Assembly: GCF_947179515.1 (NCBI RefSeq)
Contig: NC_067481.1
Location: 39,781,704 to 39,845,703 of the forward strand
From: Apodemus sylvaticus
Taxonomy: Eukaryota > Chordata > Mammalia > Rodentia > Muridae
DNA: 64,000 nt
Direction: 5' to 3'
Positions 47,696-57,662 of the stretch are shown piece by piece (position 1 is the stretch's first letter; every line of letters starts with the position of its first letter). The notes below the pieces were generated by a model. It was not told where the DNA came from, did not search any database, and saw only the letters and a program-made list of their open reading frames with translations. The position numbers and the translations under genes were made by a program.

Positions 47696-49069
47696 TGTGT
47701 TTGAGAGTGTAGCTTGGAAAAGTTTGTGGGTAAACCGTGCCAAGCCTGATGACCTGAGTTTGATCTTGAGATCCACACAGTAGGAGAGAACTATCCCCTA
47801 TACCTTGTCCTTTGACCTGCGCAAGCATACTTTTAAGCTTTCCCTCCCTCAAGTAAAACTGATATTAACAAGCCCTACACTTTAAGAAATAGCCCTGTCC
47901 CAAATCCCTGTAATGTACTCCCCATCCAAGCCACATTCGAGCCGCTGTATCATCTGCTCCATTTCCCAACCCCACTTCAACCAACTCTGCCTTCAATGCT
48001 AGCATAAGCCACACTTAGACACTTCAAGGAGCCAGCATCGGGCATTGACATGAAGGCGCATGTGTCCCAACCGTGATCTGAGACTGTTACTCAGAAGTTT
48101 CGTAATCTGTGAGTCACAAAACAGGAAGGATAGCATTTGCCTCACTGTTAAATATTGTTCTCAGCTGACAGGATGTTAGCGAAACTGCCTCACGTATAGA
48201 AGATACTCACGAAATGCCTCAAGAATCGATGAGCTTCCCTCCTAGACAACTAGGATTCACTCTCCCTTTTCTCCAGCCCCTTACCTCTCCCTTCCCTATA
48301 CTCTCACCTTGCTAGGTTTGTGAGGTGGGGCCAAAAGCTCAAGAGACTCTTCTGGTACCTTCTCTGGCACCTTACACATCATCCTTGTTCAAGGCATTAA
48401 GGGTAACCAAGCATTATGGCATTGCTTTTATTTTTTATTTTATTTTATTTTATTTGTGACACTCATTCCAGGGTGGATGTTGTCTCATGCTTGAGAGACA
48501 TGTTATCCTATAGATCTCATGACCACCCCAAATCCAGCCTTTCAGAACCAGAGCGCCCTGGACCCATGCCACCTACAAGCGAGGGCTCAGAGAAGAGTAG
48601 TACTTCTCCACTTTGGGTTTCTTAGCCTCCAGGGCCCATTTTCCAAAGCATGAGATACGTTGGGTTGTCATAGTCAGGGGGAGGGACTCTTTCTGCCATC
48701 TGGTAAGAGGTTTGAGATTCTGACAAATATCCCACAAGGAACCACAAGGAACCAGCCCGTCCCAGGAATTAACAGTGCTATGGCTGAAAACCTTGACTCA
48801 GAGGGGACCTTCCATAAGGAGTGTCTTCCGGTCACAGCAAAGCTCTGCTCAAGCCTCACCTCCGCCCCCCTCGTGGTCCCTATGCTCCTCCTCTTCACGG
48901 TGGTGGACAAGGCCAGGAGGGTCCCACACACCAGTTACCCCGCTCACCCTCCTCCTGGTCCCACCTGCCGTTCTGCTGCTGCCTTCTGCCCTTCTATGAG
49001 AGCCCGTGCGCCCTACGTGCCGCTTGCCTGTACAGATCTTCTGCAGGCACCCCAAAGTTCACCTCCAGC
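47696..49069. other. Intergenic sequence, mostly unique
   Basis: It holds the MIR copy at 48085-48220 and a (TTTTA)n run at about 48428-48455. The 192-residue ORF in the right part is not protein-like and is overlapped by other open frames. Confidence 0.45.
48085..48220 (+). mobile_element. MIR SINE
   Basis: MIR order is seen: cgtaatctgtgagtcacaaaac, gcatttgcctcactgttaaata, and acgtatagaagatactcacgaaatg (pieces). The copy is diverged, as expected for this ancient family. Confidence 0.45.
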
Positions 49070-49350
49070 CTGCCTCTGCTCAAAGGTCATCTTCCCAGGA
49101 AGAACTCCCCTCGTACCTCATGCCAAGCTACAATCTGCTCAGAGCTTTCTATCCTGCCACGATCGGCTTTTCCTTGCCTCTGACCCCCGAGACCCCAGGT
49201 CACTGACTGTATTAGCTTACCATCCTGATCAAGTGTGACATCTGCAGGGAAGACTTTTTCCTCTTGTTCCCTGATATTTTCTTCTGCCTGATTCTTACAC
49301 TATATTTGATAAATTCTCCAGGTATCTTCTCCAGTGAGTGGATGAATGAA
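49070..49350 (+). mobile_element. Degenerate L2 fragment
   Basis: L2-like 3' text is visible: ctctgctcaaaggtcatcttcccaggaagaa (partly), and later agtgagtggatgaatgaata. Low conservation; the call rests on the order of these words. Confidence 0.4.
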
Positions 49351-49413
49351 TAACTGAGCGAAAATCCTACTGTTCCGGAGCTTGTGTCATGTGAGTGCAG
49401 TTGCCCTCCCAGT

Positions 49414-49430
49414 CCAGTAGAGGGCGCTGG
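49414..49430 (+). promoter_or_regulatory. Strong CTCF-like site
   Basis: The 17-mer CCAGTAGAGGGCGCTGG fully matches the CTCF core CCASYAGRKGGCRS. A tgcagttgcc word, resembling the CTCF upstream submotif, lies just 5' at about 49396-49405. It is in unique (non-SINE) sequence and points rightwards, towards Heatr6. Confidence 0.7.
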
Positions 49431-49559
49431 ATCCCCTGGAGTGACAGGTGGCTGGGAGCCACTGGACATGGGTCCTGGGAACCCAGCTCAGGTACTTTCC
49501 CTTATTATCCCCAACACCTGCCCCCCTAGGCTCAGGCAAACACTTAAATGTCTCTGACT

Positions 49560-49899
49560 GTGGGGTTTGCCAATTCTGGACAGCCCATGTAAATGAAAAC
49601 CTACAGTATTTGTGGCTGGCTTCTTTGACTTAGCATAGCATTTAAAGGCTCACCCACGATGCGGAGTACGTTGATCTTTCACCTTTTCTACAGCCTAGTA
49701 CTATTCCATCGAGCAGACACACCACGTGCCGCTCTCCAGCCTCCAGCTGAGCAGTTGTTGCTAGTTTGGGGCTATCCTGTATGCTGCCGCTGTGGGCACT
49801 GCAGGCCTTGGTCACATCATTTGTTTGGGGTGTCACCTGGAGTTGCTGAGTCACATGGTGACTATGGGCACTCTGGAGGGTCTGCCAGCTGCTTTCTCC
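49560..49899. mobile_element. Ancient L1 (L1M-type) fragment
   Basis: The series matches the remembered L1M text: acagtatttgtggctggctt, gacttagcatagcat, ggctcacccacgatg, cctagtactattccatcgagca, tgctgccgctgtgggcac, gttgctgagtcacatggtgact. It is heavily diverged and non-coding. Confidence 0.65.
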
Positions 49900-50904
49900 C
49901 TAGCTTTGTGGATTCACACCCCGCGCTTTCTTTCCTTGTGTCATGGCTCCACAGGCTCCACAGGCAGCCAAGGGCGGAGCTTCAGTCCACGCTGCCTTTG
50001 GGTTTACCTAACCTCCACACCTCACACCCGGGAGGCTCCTGTGCCTCCCAAGGGGGAGCCCTCGATGACCGACACCTCAGTCACAAGGAAGGGAGTTTCA
50101 ATATCCCAGGGCTCAGGCTACACGTGCAGCAACTACAATGAAGCCATGGCTGAGAACCCTCACCTCCTCCCTTCTGTTCGTGCTCCACCTGCTACCTGAG
50201 TGCTCCCTAAATGAGATACTTACAAGTCTAGAAGGCCTCTCTGACACAGCCCCTGCCTCTCTACCGGCTCGACATGTTGAGTGTCACCAACTAACCCAGC
50301 GGAGGGTTAGTTGCTTGCTCAAACCTCCCTGCCTTGGGGTAGGTCACTCCCTCCTCGGATGTGAGTTCCTCCCTTTCTACCCTAGGTAGGAAGAACTGCC
50401 TGGCTGGCTTTCCTCTCTGGTCCTGTGCTGGCCTCGGTCCAGCCCTCACCACACTCCTCTGGGAGTGCCTCCTGGCTTGGACCTTTGAATCTGCAAAACT
50501 TGGACCTGCCTGGTTTTTTAGTAGGTTACTCTTGCTGTGAGTTGGGGGTGGGGTGGTAAATGAAGGGATGAAGGAAGCTGAGTGTCTACTGCTCAGGAAG
50601 GAGGGGGGCCATGGGCGTGGCCTAGCCAGCCGCCCCAAGTCTCTGTGATAATGGAAGGGTGGGGCAGGCACTCCCTTGGCTGAGAGTTGTACTTCATTTT
50701 CCTGCCACAGAGACACCTACCAGCGTTTCCCCAGGCTGGAGTGTGTGTCCGTCACTGCTCTAGCCATTAGCACCAGTACCAAGCATGAGTTGCAAAGTCG
50801 GGGTAGGACAGTCCTTGAAGTTCAGGGCGAAAGCTCCAACCTGAAGATACAGGCCACAAGTCTCCATTCAGAGAGCCAGGGGAGAGTGGAAGGCTACCTG
50901 TCCC
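49900..50904. other. Intergenic unique sequence, GC-richer
   Basis: Unique sequence with several CpGs. Overlapping ORFs of 100-160 residues exist on both strands but have no domain-like pattern and no splice or promoter context. Confidence 0.45.
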
Positions 50905-51062
50905 TTGTCTCACCATCAATCTCTGAGGGTCTGGGTTCGAATCCCAGCTCCCACATGGCAGCTTACGACCACCTGTAACTCCAGTTCCAGGAGATCCAAT
51001 GCCCTCTTCCGGCCTCTGCATGCACTGCATGTGGGCAAAACACCCACACACACAGAATAAAA

Positions 51063-51063
<1 letters not shown>
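50905..51063 (+). mobile_element. B2 SINE, 5' truncated
   Basis: The body is present (gggttcgaatcccagctcccacatggc, gtaactccagttccaggaga, atgccctcttccggcctctgc), without a clear tRNA-like head. Confidence 0.8.
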
Positions 51064-51122
<59 letters not shown>

Positions 51123-51130
51123 CGAGGGTG
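51064..51130 (+). repeat. (GT)n(GA)n microsatellite
   Basis: About 10 GT units are followed by about 18 GA units. This is the 3' tail region of the adjoining B2 element. Confidence 0.9.
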
Positions 51131-51919
51131 AGAGGGAGAGATTGTCCCCCTCTCATTGATGACTGACAAGGCTGTGGTCCACTACACTGTCTTTGTCTCA
51201 GTACAAACCTTTATGACAGTTTTATCTTGGGACCTGAGTGATAGGAAAAGTCATATTTGGGATTTCAAATGTGATAAAAGCAAAAATAAAGCCCAAAGCT
51301 TGAAATAGTATTCTTTAAATGTTAAATCCCCCACATCTGGGTTTCACACAGGCACGGTTGCAGAGTCGTGTATGAGACAGTATGGGATAAAGAACTCTCC
51401 AAGACCTGAGTTCCATTCCCGCCGTCCCCTTGGTGAGCTGGTCATGGGGGCCCCCATCTCCCCTACAAGGCCTCAGTGCTCATCGATACAAGGGGGGTGT
51501 TTCATACCTTTCCAATTCACTCAACAGACTCTTGCCAGGACCCGTTCAGGCGGGGAAAGGCCAACAGGACAGGAAGTGACATATCCAGCAGAGAGCAACA
51601 GATCAACAGGCAGGTGGACACACCAGCGTGTGTGGTAGAGCATGTTCTGGAAGATGGGAACTGGGGGAGCAAGAGTTTTCCTCTCCATCGGGAAGTGCAA
51701 GCTGTCAAGCCAATGCCGATCATTCGGTGGAATTACCTCAGGTTACTTTCATTCAAAATGGTGCCAAAGTGGAAAAGGCTCCAGGAGGATAAAGCTGTAA
51801 CCTAGGAACAAGTGAGATTCCAGAGGCTGCAGGATGGTTTGAACACCAGGGACAATCGGTAAAGTCCCTGCTTGGCACCATTGTTACTGAAAGATCCAAA
51901 CATCTACTGAAGAGTTACA
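51131..51919. other. Intergenic unique sequence
   Basis: No repeat or gene is recognised. The ORFs here (88 and 109 residues in overlapping frames) look random. Confidence 0.45.
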
Positions 51920-52035
51920 CGCTGGGTGTGGAGCCTGTGATCCCAGTACTGGGGAGGCTAAGGTAGGAGGGTTGAGAATGTCACTCCAGTTCCTCTGCAT
52001 ATGGTGACAGCTTGTCGCAAAACAAAACCTACTCC
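51920..52035 (+). mobile_element. Old B1 SINE
   Basis: The sequence gctgggtgtggagcctgtga, then cagtactggggaggctaagg and a degenerate 3' half before aaaacaaaacc. The tail leads into the B2 copy at 52069. Confidence 0.7.
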
Positions 52036-52068
52036 CTAAAACCAAACAAAAAACAAGAAAACAAAATA

Positions 52069-52290
52069 CTGGAGCTAGAGAGGAGGCTCAGCACTTAAGA
52101 ACATTTGCTGTTCTCACGGAGAACTTGGGCCTGGTTTCCAGCACCCACATCCGATGGCTCCCAATGCTATCCCCAGCTTCAGGGCATCCAATGCCCTCTT
52201 CTGGCCTCGGGTATCGGCACACATGTGCACATACAAACAGAAAAGTATATACACACATGAAACAAACAGGCAAAAAATAAAAAAAATCAA
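52069..52290 (+). mobile_element. B2 SINE with CTCF-like word
   Basis: The head is ggagctagagaggaggctcag and the body is tttccagcacccacatccgatgg; it contains atgccctcttctggcctc (about 52190-52207), the B2 CTCF-like core, and an A-rich tail. Confidence 0.85.
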
Positions 52291-53080
52291 ATTCTACCAA
52301 AACCCCTCCCTAAAAAACCCCACAAACCAGAGTTATGTGTAAATCACTCCGAGGTTAGAAAACATCATCCCACAACAGGAAGCTGGTTAAGACACTGCGT
52401 GCGGACTACAAACTAGTCTTTAATTAGAAGAATTGCCAATGGTCACCACCTGGTAGGCAAAACATCCTACTGCAAACAATATAAAGCAAAGCCTCAGTTC
52501 TAGAGCTCAGTCACCCAGGGTGTATACAGTATCATGTGCACGTGCACACACACGTTTGGACTATGAGTCCACATGTAGAGTGTAGATTCACATATGTACA
52601 CGTCTTCAAAAAAAAGCCTGTAACAAAATGCATCAAAATGTCAGTAGTAATGTCCTTTCTATGTCAGTAGTGATGTTATTTCTACCCACATCTTTCTTAA
52701 TTTCTCATTTCTGCAAAGATTCATTACTTATGAAACATGGAAGGCAATAGATATTATTTACAAATTGACTTATAATGGATGTAATATAAAAGTAATGGAC
52801 ACACTTTCATCTAAAGACGTGAAGGCAAGCGTTGGAGAGCAGAGCCCATGCAGACTGGGACTACACTGGGCTTTCCCTTCACACGCTGTCACAGGGCGAC
52901 GAACACGATTTTATAAACCCCTTGGCACCGAAAGGAGCTCTTCTGGCTCAGGGGAGGAAAATGTCTGGGTGCCACAGGTGGCCCAGGGTGGCCAGGCTGC
53001 TTGTGCCGCCATTGCCAGAGGAAAATAGAGCTGGTAGTTAACAGTCTCCTTATCAAAAATTCCCCATCTGATGGTGTCCG
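52291..53080. other. Intergenic unique sequence
   Basis: No gene or repeat is recognised. The stretch is AT-rich to about 52800, then more balanced. A near-duplicate phrase, 'gtcagtagtRatgt', occurs twice around 52640-52680. Confidence 0.45.
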
Positions 53081-53279
53081 GGGCTGGGGAGATGGATCAG
53101 AGGTAGAAGACCCCCAGCTCCTGCTTGCAGCACTGCAAAGCAAAACTTTGAAACATATGGCTCCTGTAGTTACTGTTCTAGACTGGGATCTTGTGAGAAC
53201 GAGGTCAGTACTAACTATATTGTTTTATTCTCTCTCTCTTTTTGTTAACAAAATTCTTATTTATTTATTTATTTATTTA

Positions 53280-53412
53280 CACACAGGGTCTCACTATGTA
53301 GCCTTGGATGGCTGAGACTTGTTATGTAGAACTGACTGGTCTTGAATTCAGAGATCTGCCTGCCTCTGCCTTCTGAGTGCTGGGGTGAAAGACGCTAGTC
53401 ACACACCTAGCC
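53280..53412 (-). mobile_element. Old B1 SINE with (TTTA)n tail
   Basis: The antisense B1 body is present (cacagggtctcactatgtagcc ... gatctgcctgcctctgccttctgagtgctgggg, in pieces) after a (TTTA)n tract at about 53255-53278. A short ID-like head (ggggctggggagatggatcag) lies nearby at about 53081-53130. Confidence 0.75.
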
Positions 53413-54207
53413 TGATTAGACTGTTAACTCAGGTTTAAGATATTGTCATCAAAGAATATGCTGATTTTCCAGAACAAAGACTACATCAGGGGTTCATAAA
53501 TTCTCCAGAAGATTCTGTAACACACCAACCCTCCCTTGTGGCATGTTCTGAAGTCTTAGACTTTGCTGCAAGTAGAGACACTAATACAGTCAATATAAAG
53601 GCAACATACCTCAGACCACTCGACTCAGAATCTGTGAGCTGTCACAAGGCATTGCAGTTGTCCCAGGTGACTTCAACGCTAAGTCTGCTCTGCACCCTTG
53701 TTTCTAATGAGAACTGGGTACCCAGCCCCTCCCCACTTCTCCCTACCCCAATACTCATGTCCAGTCTAAATAACTTTGTGATCTCTGTCTCCACCTGCTG
53801 GCCATTATACCAAACTGCAGAAGTTCAACTGCAGTTTGGTATATATCCAAGACCTTGCTACTTTTTAAAAAGTTTGCTAAATAGATAAAAAAGAACCAAT
53901 GAGATGAAATATTAAGTAGTAAGCACATGTAAAAATCATATCATTTCCTATTTCTAGGTTGCCTAAGAGTTTGAAATAAATTAGGGTAAAGCATATGAGA
54001 GCCTGGGAGTATTTGGAAAATAAAATGCAGCCAGTGTTACTGACTGCCGCTATAATGAAGTGTAAGTTATAACTCCTCTGTTTTGTACCAGTGATTCATT
54101 GTCAATGAATTGCTTTAATTTAGTCAAGAATATTTAGTCCTGTTTTCCTGATGCATTGCTGACTATGGGTACTTAGTGATGAGGGTTGGTGGGGAATACA
54201 GGTTTTG
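53413..54207. other. Intergenic unique sequence
   Basis: No repeat family or gene is recognised here apart from the hairpin at 53806-53843. An apparent 116-residue ORF spanning 53538-53888 has no protein-like composition. The 3' half is AT-rich. Confidence 0.5.
53806..53843. repeat. Perfect 15-bp inverted repeat (hairpin)
   Basis: The arms tataccaaactgcag (53806-53820) and ctgcagtttggtata (53829-53843) are perfect complements around an 8-nt loop (aagttcaa). The hairpin lies in unique sequence and is not part of a recognisable repeat or terminator. Confidence 0.95.
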
Positions 54208-54426
54208 GGGCAGGAAGAGATGGCTTCGTGGTTAAAAGCACTTGTTGCTCTTGCAGAAGACCCAGGTTTAATTCCGAACTCATTCAAAGCAGTTCACAAG
54301 CCCTTGCAATGGGGTGTGTGGGTGCCCTCTTCTGGCCTCTGAAGGTACTGCAATACTGGTCACAGGCATACAGATAGGCAGAACACCCACACACAAAAAG
54401 TGAAATGGTAAAAAAAAAAAAAAAAT
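54208..54426 (+). mobile_element. B2 SINE with CTCF-like word
   Basis: The head is gaagagatggcttcgtggtt and the body is cttgcagaagacccaggtttaattcc; it ends in an A-run. It contains gtgccctcttctggc at about 54327-54341, the B2-borne core resembling an antisense CTCF motif. Confidence 0.85.
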
Positions 54427-54427
54427 T

Positions 54428-54700
54428 GGTGGTGGGGAGACAGCTCAGTGAGTAATAACACTTCCTATGTGATCTTGAGGACCCGAGTTCAGATCCCCAG
54501 GACCCACATAAAACAGCTGGGTATGATAACGTGCATGCAACCCCAGAGCTATGCCAAGTGGAGAAGGGATAGACCACTGGGGTTTGCTGACAGCCAGCCT
54601 AGCTCCAGGTCAGCAACAGACTCAGTCTCAAAGGAATAATGCAGCAAGCAAGAGAAGAACAGCGATACGATGCCCTTCTCTGAATGAACTCTGCAGGCAC
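54428..54700 (+). mobile_element. B4-type SINE
   Basis: The sequence shows an ID-like head (ggggagacagctcagtgagtaa...gaggacccgagttcagatcc), then a B1-like body and the ctccaggtcagcaacagactcagtctcaaa tail region (approximate). Its CA-rich 3' tail runs directly into the 71-bp minisatellite. Confidence 0.75.
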
Positions 54701-55060
54701 ACATCCACGGATACACAGCTACCACACACATGCACAAAGACACACACATATGCACACACACACACACACATGTGCACACATACAGGCACACATCCACGGA
54801 TGCACAGCTACCACACACATGCACAAAGACACACATACACATGTGCACACACACAGGCACACACCCACGGATGCACAGCTACCACACACATGCACAAAGA
54901 CACACATACACATGTGCACACACACAGGCACACACCCACGGATGCACAGCTACCACACACATGCACAAAGACACACATACACATGTGCACACACACATGC
55001 ACAACTACCACACACCCACACAGGCACACACACTCCATTACCACCACTACACAAACATAT
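54695..55060 (+). repeat. 71-bp minisatellite, four units
   Basis: Units start at 54695, 54784, 54855 and 54926 with aggcacacaYccacgga, then the same acacagctaccacacacat, then a CA-rich tail. The spacing is exactly 71 bp for the later units; the first unit has 18 extra bases of CA. Because 71 is not a multiple of three, the array gives long but meaningless ORFs in several frames (His/Thr-rich on plus, Cys/Val-rich on minus). Confidence 0.9.
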
Positions 55061-55149
55061 GCACACACAAAATGTAATTTTGATTATAACAAAAATATGT
55101 ATATAGTTTTTATACTATTTTTCAGCCTAGGAACATGAATTTATTTTCT

Positions 55150-55425
55150 CCTTTTGTGTCTTTTTTATGACTTTAAGTAAAAATTTTTATTTCTATCATA
55201 AAATACGTGCAGAGACTTTCACTGTATTTATTCCTGTGTATTCTATTATTTATGTTGCCACTGTGGATGTTAATATAAAAAACCAAATTGATTACTGTTG
55301 GTTGGTTATTACATGGAAAGGCTACCGATTTGGGCATTTTTTTTTTTTTACTTTTTAGCCAACTGCCTTATAGGCTCTTTATATAGTTATTATTTTTCTG
55401 AGTTCATTTCCTGGTTTTCTGCACA
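55150..55425 (-). mobile_element. Old L1 fragment (antisense ORF2 region)
   Basis: The plus strand carries the familiar antisense L1 words: ttattcctgtgtattctattatt, tgttgccactgtggatg, attactgttggttggt, and ggctaccgatttgggca (pieces, in the L1 order). It is non-coding and heavily mutated. Confidence 0.6.
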
Positions 55426-55735
55426 GGGCAGGGTAGGCAAGCTCTGAGCTACACCAGAGTGGAGTTTAGGGCCATGCTATCCAATGCCTTTCCTGTTCTC
55501 TGTATCACAGCGTATCTACAGATGCAGTCTGTGTGCCAGTCTGTGTGCCAGTGTGCCCTGCTGGCTGCTCCCGTACCGGGCAGCCTGAGAGAAGCAAGGC
55601 CCAGGACACCTCAATGAAGACCTGTCCCCTGAAGACAGAAATGGGGACCGGGACACCTGCAGTATCTAGAGGTGCTTCGATATTTTCCCCTTTAGGTGAA
55701 CCCTGACATCCACATTTGAGACCCAGAAACCAAAG

Positions 55736-56119
55736 GTTACAAAGGGATGTGAGGTTTTATTCAAGGCAAAGGACAGGAGCAGACCCCAAATGCACCATAA
55801 GATCCCGCCTCCCAAGTATTCTCAAGAAGAACCACAGCCTGTCAGCTTCTCTGGCCCAGGGATGTGTGTGACAGGAGCCAGCAGCTGAGGCTGCAGAGGA
55901 GGGGACACCCCACGGGGCGAGGACGCCATGCAGGTCAGCTTCACCCCTGCGCCCTCCATTTCAGAATCACCACTGAAGAAATGCAAGTTGACACAATGTT
56001 CTGTGTGGGCCCCTCACTGCACAGGCGGACCCCTTTAGACAGGCTAGCCCTCTACCATTGGAACATGAAGACTTTAGTCAGTGTGAGATGTTCCCCAGTC
56101 ACTGTCCACACGGCAGTTT
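55736..56119 (-). other. Candidate terminal exon / distal 3' end on the minus strand
   Basis: On the minus strand a strong acceptor (about 56120-56150: a pyrimidine tract of T and C ending catggttcag) precedes about 380 bp of unique, SINE-free, fairly GC-rich sequence. This ends with AATAAA (55756-55761) and a GT-rich downstream stretch. It is the strongest terminal-exon pattern outside the Heatr6 coding exons. It may be an alternative Heatr6 last exon, the end of a long Heatr6 3' UTR, or a lncRNA exon. If spliced from the penultimate Heatr6 exon, the frame would stay open for 23 codons (...ETAVWTVTGEH...) before TAG. Confidence 0.4.
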
Positions 56120-56248
56120 CTGAACCATGATAGAAAAGGAAAAAAAAGATGGAAATTAGGGGCAAAGGTGAAAAACCGAAGATGCCCTTAAGTGCCTAAG
56201 TGTGTACTTCAAGCTAAATGACAACTTTGGTTTCGGCTGTATTTCTCC

Positions 56249-56279
<31 letters not shown>

Positions 56280-56499
56280 GTGTCTGAGGTGGTTGTCGGG
56301 ATTCATTCTCCATTGGTCTCCCTCTGCCTTATATTCGCTGAGGTGGGTCTCTCAACTGAACCGAAAGCTTGCTATATTTGCTCATATGGTGGCCGCCTGG
56401 CTTTTTGGTGGCTTCTGAGGATTCAAACTACATTCCTCACACCTGCACAAGTACGTTTACCATGGAGCCAACTCCCCAGCTCCTGTTGTTTGTTTGACA

Positions 56500-56735
56500 G
56501 ACTGTCCTCACGTAGCTCAGGCGGGAACTAGGCCGCCAAGGACAGACTTACAAACCCCGGGCCTCCTGCCTTGAGTCCTCAGTACAGGGATTACAGGTGT
56601 GGACCGCACCCAGCGTTCCTTCAGTTTTCTGAGGCAGGGTTTTGCTGTATAACCCAGGCTGCCCTCAAGTTCTTCTTCTGCCTCGGTCTCCAGGGTGCTG
56701 GGATAGCAGAACTGTGCGACCAAGCCTGGTTAAAA
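56500..56735 (-). mobile_element. Two tandem old B1-type SINEs
   Basis: Two antisense B1 bodies occur back to back (about 56500-56612 and 56625-56735). Each ends in the antisense head pattern (agtacagggattacaggtgtg; agggtgctgggatagcag) and starts with a 'caggctg..ctcaagt' body. An ID/B4-like antisense piece precedes them at about 56345-56485, after a (CTGT)n run at 56250-56275. Confidence 0.65.
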
Positions 56736-57147
56736 CCTCACAATTAAACAAATACCACTAGAACCAAACTCTGCATCTTTTAATTTATCCCACATCAAAT
56801 ATAAGTAATGTGGAGTGCTTTCTTTCTTATATAACCCAACATTTTGGATGGAAATAACTTTACTAAATTATTATGTGGTCCAAAGCACAATATCTAAATG
56901 TAAACAATTAATTGGCCAGAAATTATTTTAACAAATGTTTGACATTAATAAATAGATTTTAAAAATCTCTCAAACCATCTAAATTATATGCATAACCTAA
57001 AATACACAAAAGGTGGTTGGTCAAACAGCATACTTACTGTATGGGACCATATTATCCTGAAGGTCATTTGTGAATTTAGACAACAGTTGGTGTGCTGTGG
57101 CCAGCTGTGGGGAGGTGGAAGAGCCGGGGTGCATGCAGGTGCTGGGT

Positions 57148-57255
57148 GAGCAGCTGCACACGCATCACGGGGCACTCGTGCAGGAGCAGCTGCACACGCA
57201 TCACGGGGCACTCGTGCAGGAGCAGCTGCACACGCATCACGGGGCACTCGTGCAG
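57148..57255 (+). repeat. 36-bp x 3 perfect GC-rich minisatellite
   Basis: Three identical 36-bp units start at 57148, 57184 and 57220 (unit begins gagcagctgcacacgcatca and ends gtgcag). The unit is a multiple of three, so both strands show a 12-residue repeat in open frames. The flanks do not resemble a known gene. It is CpG-containing and lies just downstream of the predicted Heatr6 poly(A) site. Confidence 0.9.
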
Positions 57256-57337
57256 GAGTTTGCTGCTGCTGCAGCTGCGCCAGCAGACACTGCATGAGAC
57301 CTGCTCCGCTGGTTGCTGTTCTTTTTTTAAAAATTAG

Positions 57338-57391
57338 TTTATTATTAAAAAAAAAAACAATTCTAATAAGATTCTAATTTCTAAATTTATT
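57338..57391 (-). terminator. Predicted proximal poly(A) signals of Heatr6
   Basis: Two minus-strand AATAAA hexamers occur at 57386-57391 and 57338-57343. The first is followed (towards lower coordinates) by an 11-13 nt T-run at about 57346-57358, a reasonable U-rich downstream element. That would place cleavage near 57.365-57.375 kb. This is a sequence-only prediction. Confidence 0.5.
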
Positions 57392-57662
57392 TTCTTTCTT
57401 TCTGAGACTAAAAGACCTCCAGGTGTTTGGGCCCAGGCTACAGAAATCCTTACTCCTTGAATCTTGGTGGTCTGGGTTAGAATGGCCAGTAGTGGAACCA
57501 CTCTCCAAAGTGGCAGAGCCCTTTGAGAAAAAGTTAAATCCCCACTAATCCGTTCTAAATAAATGCTGACAGATGCTCTTGCCTGAATGAAACTCCATGA
57601 ATCAAATGCACAGGTTCGGTGTCTGATTCCCACTCGTGACGTGTGAGGGGATGGTGGGAAAG
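57370..57662 (-). other. Heatr6: Heatr6 proximal 3' UTR (predicted)
   Basis: This is the unique sequence between the TGA and the first poly(A) signals. It contains no SINE. The extent is an inference from the AATAAA hexamers just beyond it; a longer UTR reaching about 55.74 kb is also possible. Confidence 0.6.

Noticed and set aside
48660..49238. 192-residue plus-strand ORF
   Set aside because: Composition is Pro/Ser/Leu-rich and random-looking, overlapped by several open frames, partly L2-derived; no start or splice context.
54551..55138. Long His/Thr-rich and Cys/Val-rich ORFs
   Set aside because: Products of the CA-rich 71-bp minisatellite read in different frames.
57030..57358. Possible plus-strand processed retrocopy (ORF, T/A-rich end, A-run)
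   Set aside because: No flanking target duplication, no recognisable parent protein, and the A-run is better explained as the U-rich element of the Heatr6 poly(A) site on the other strand.
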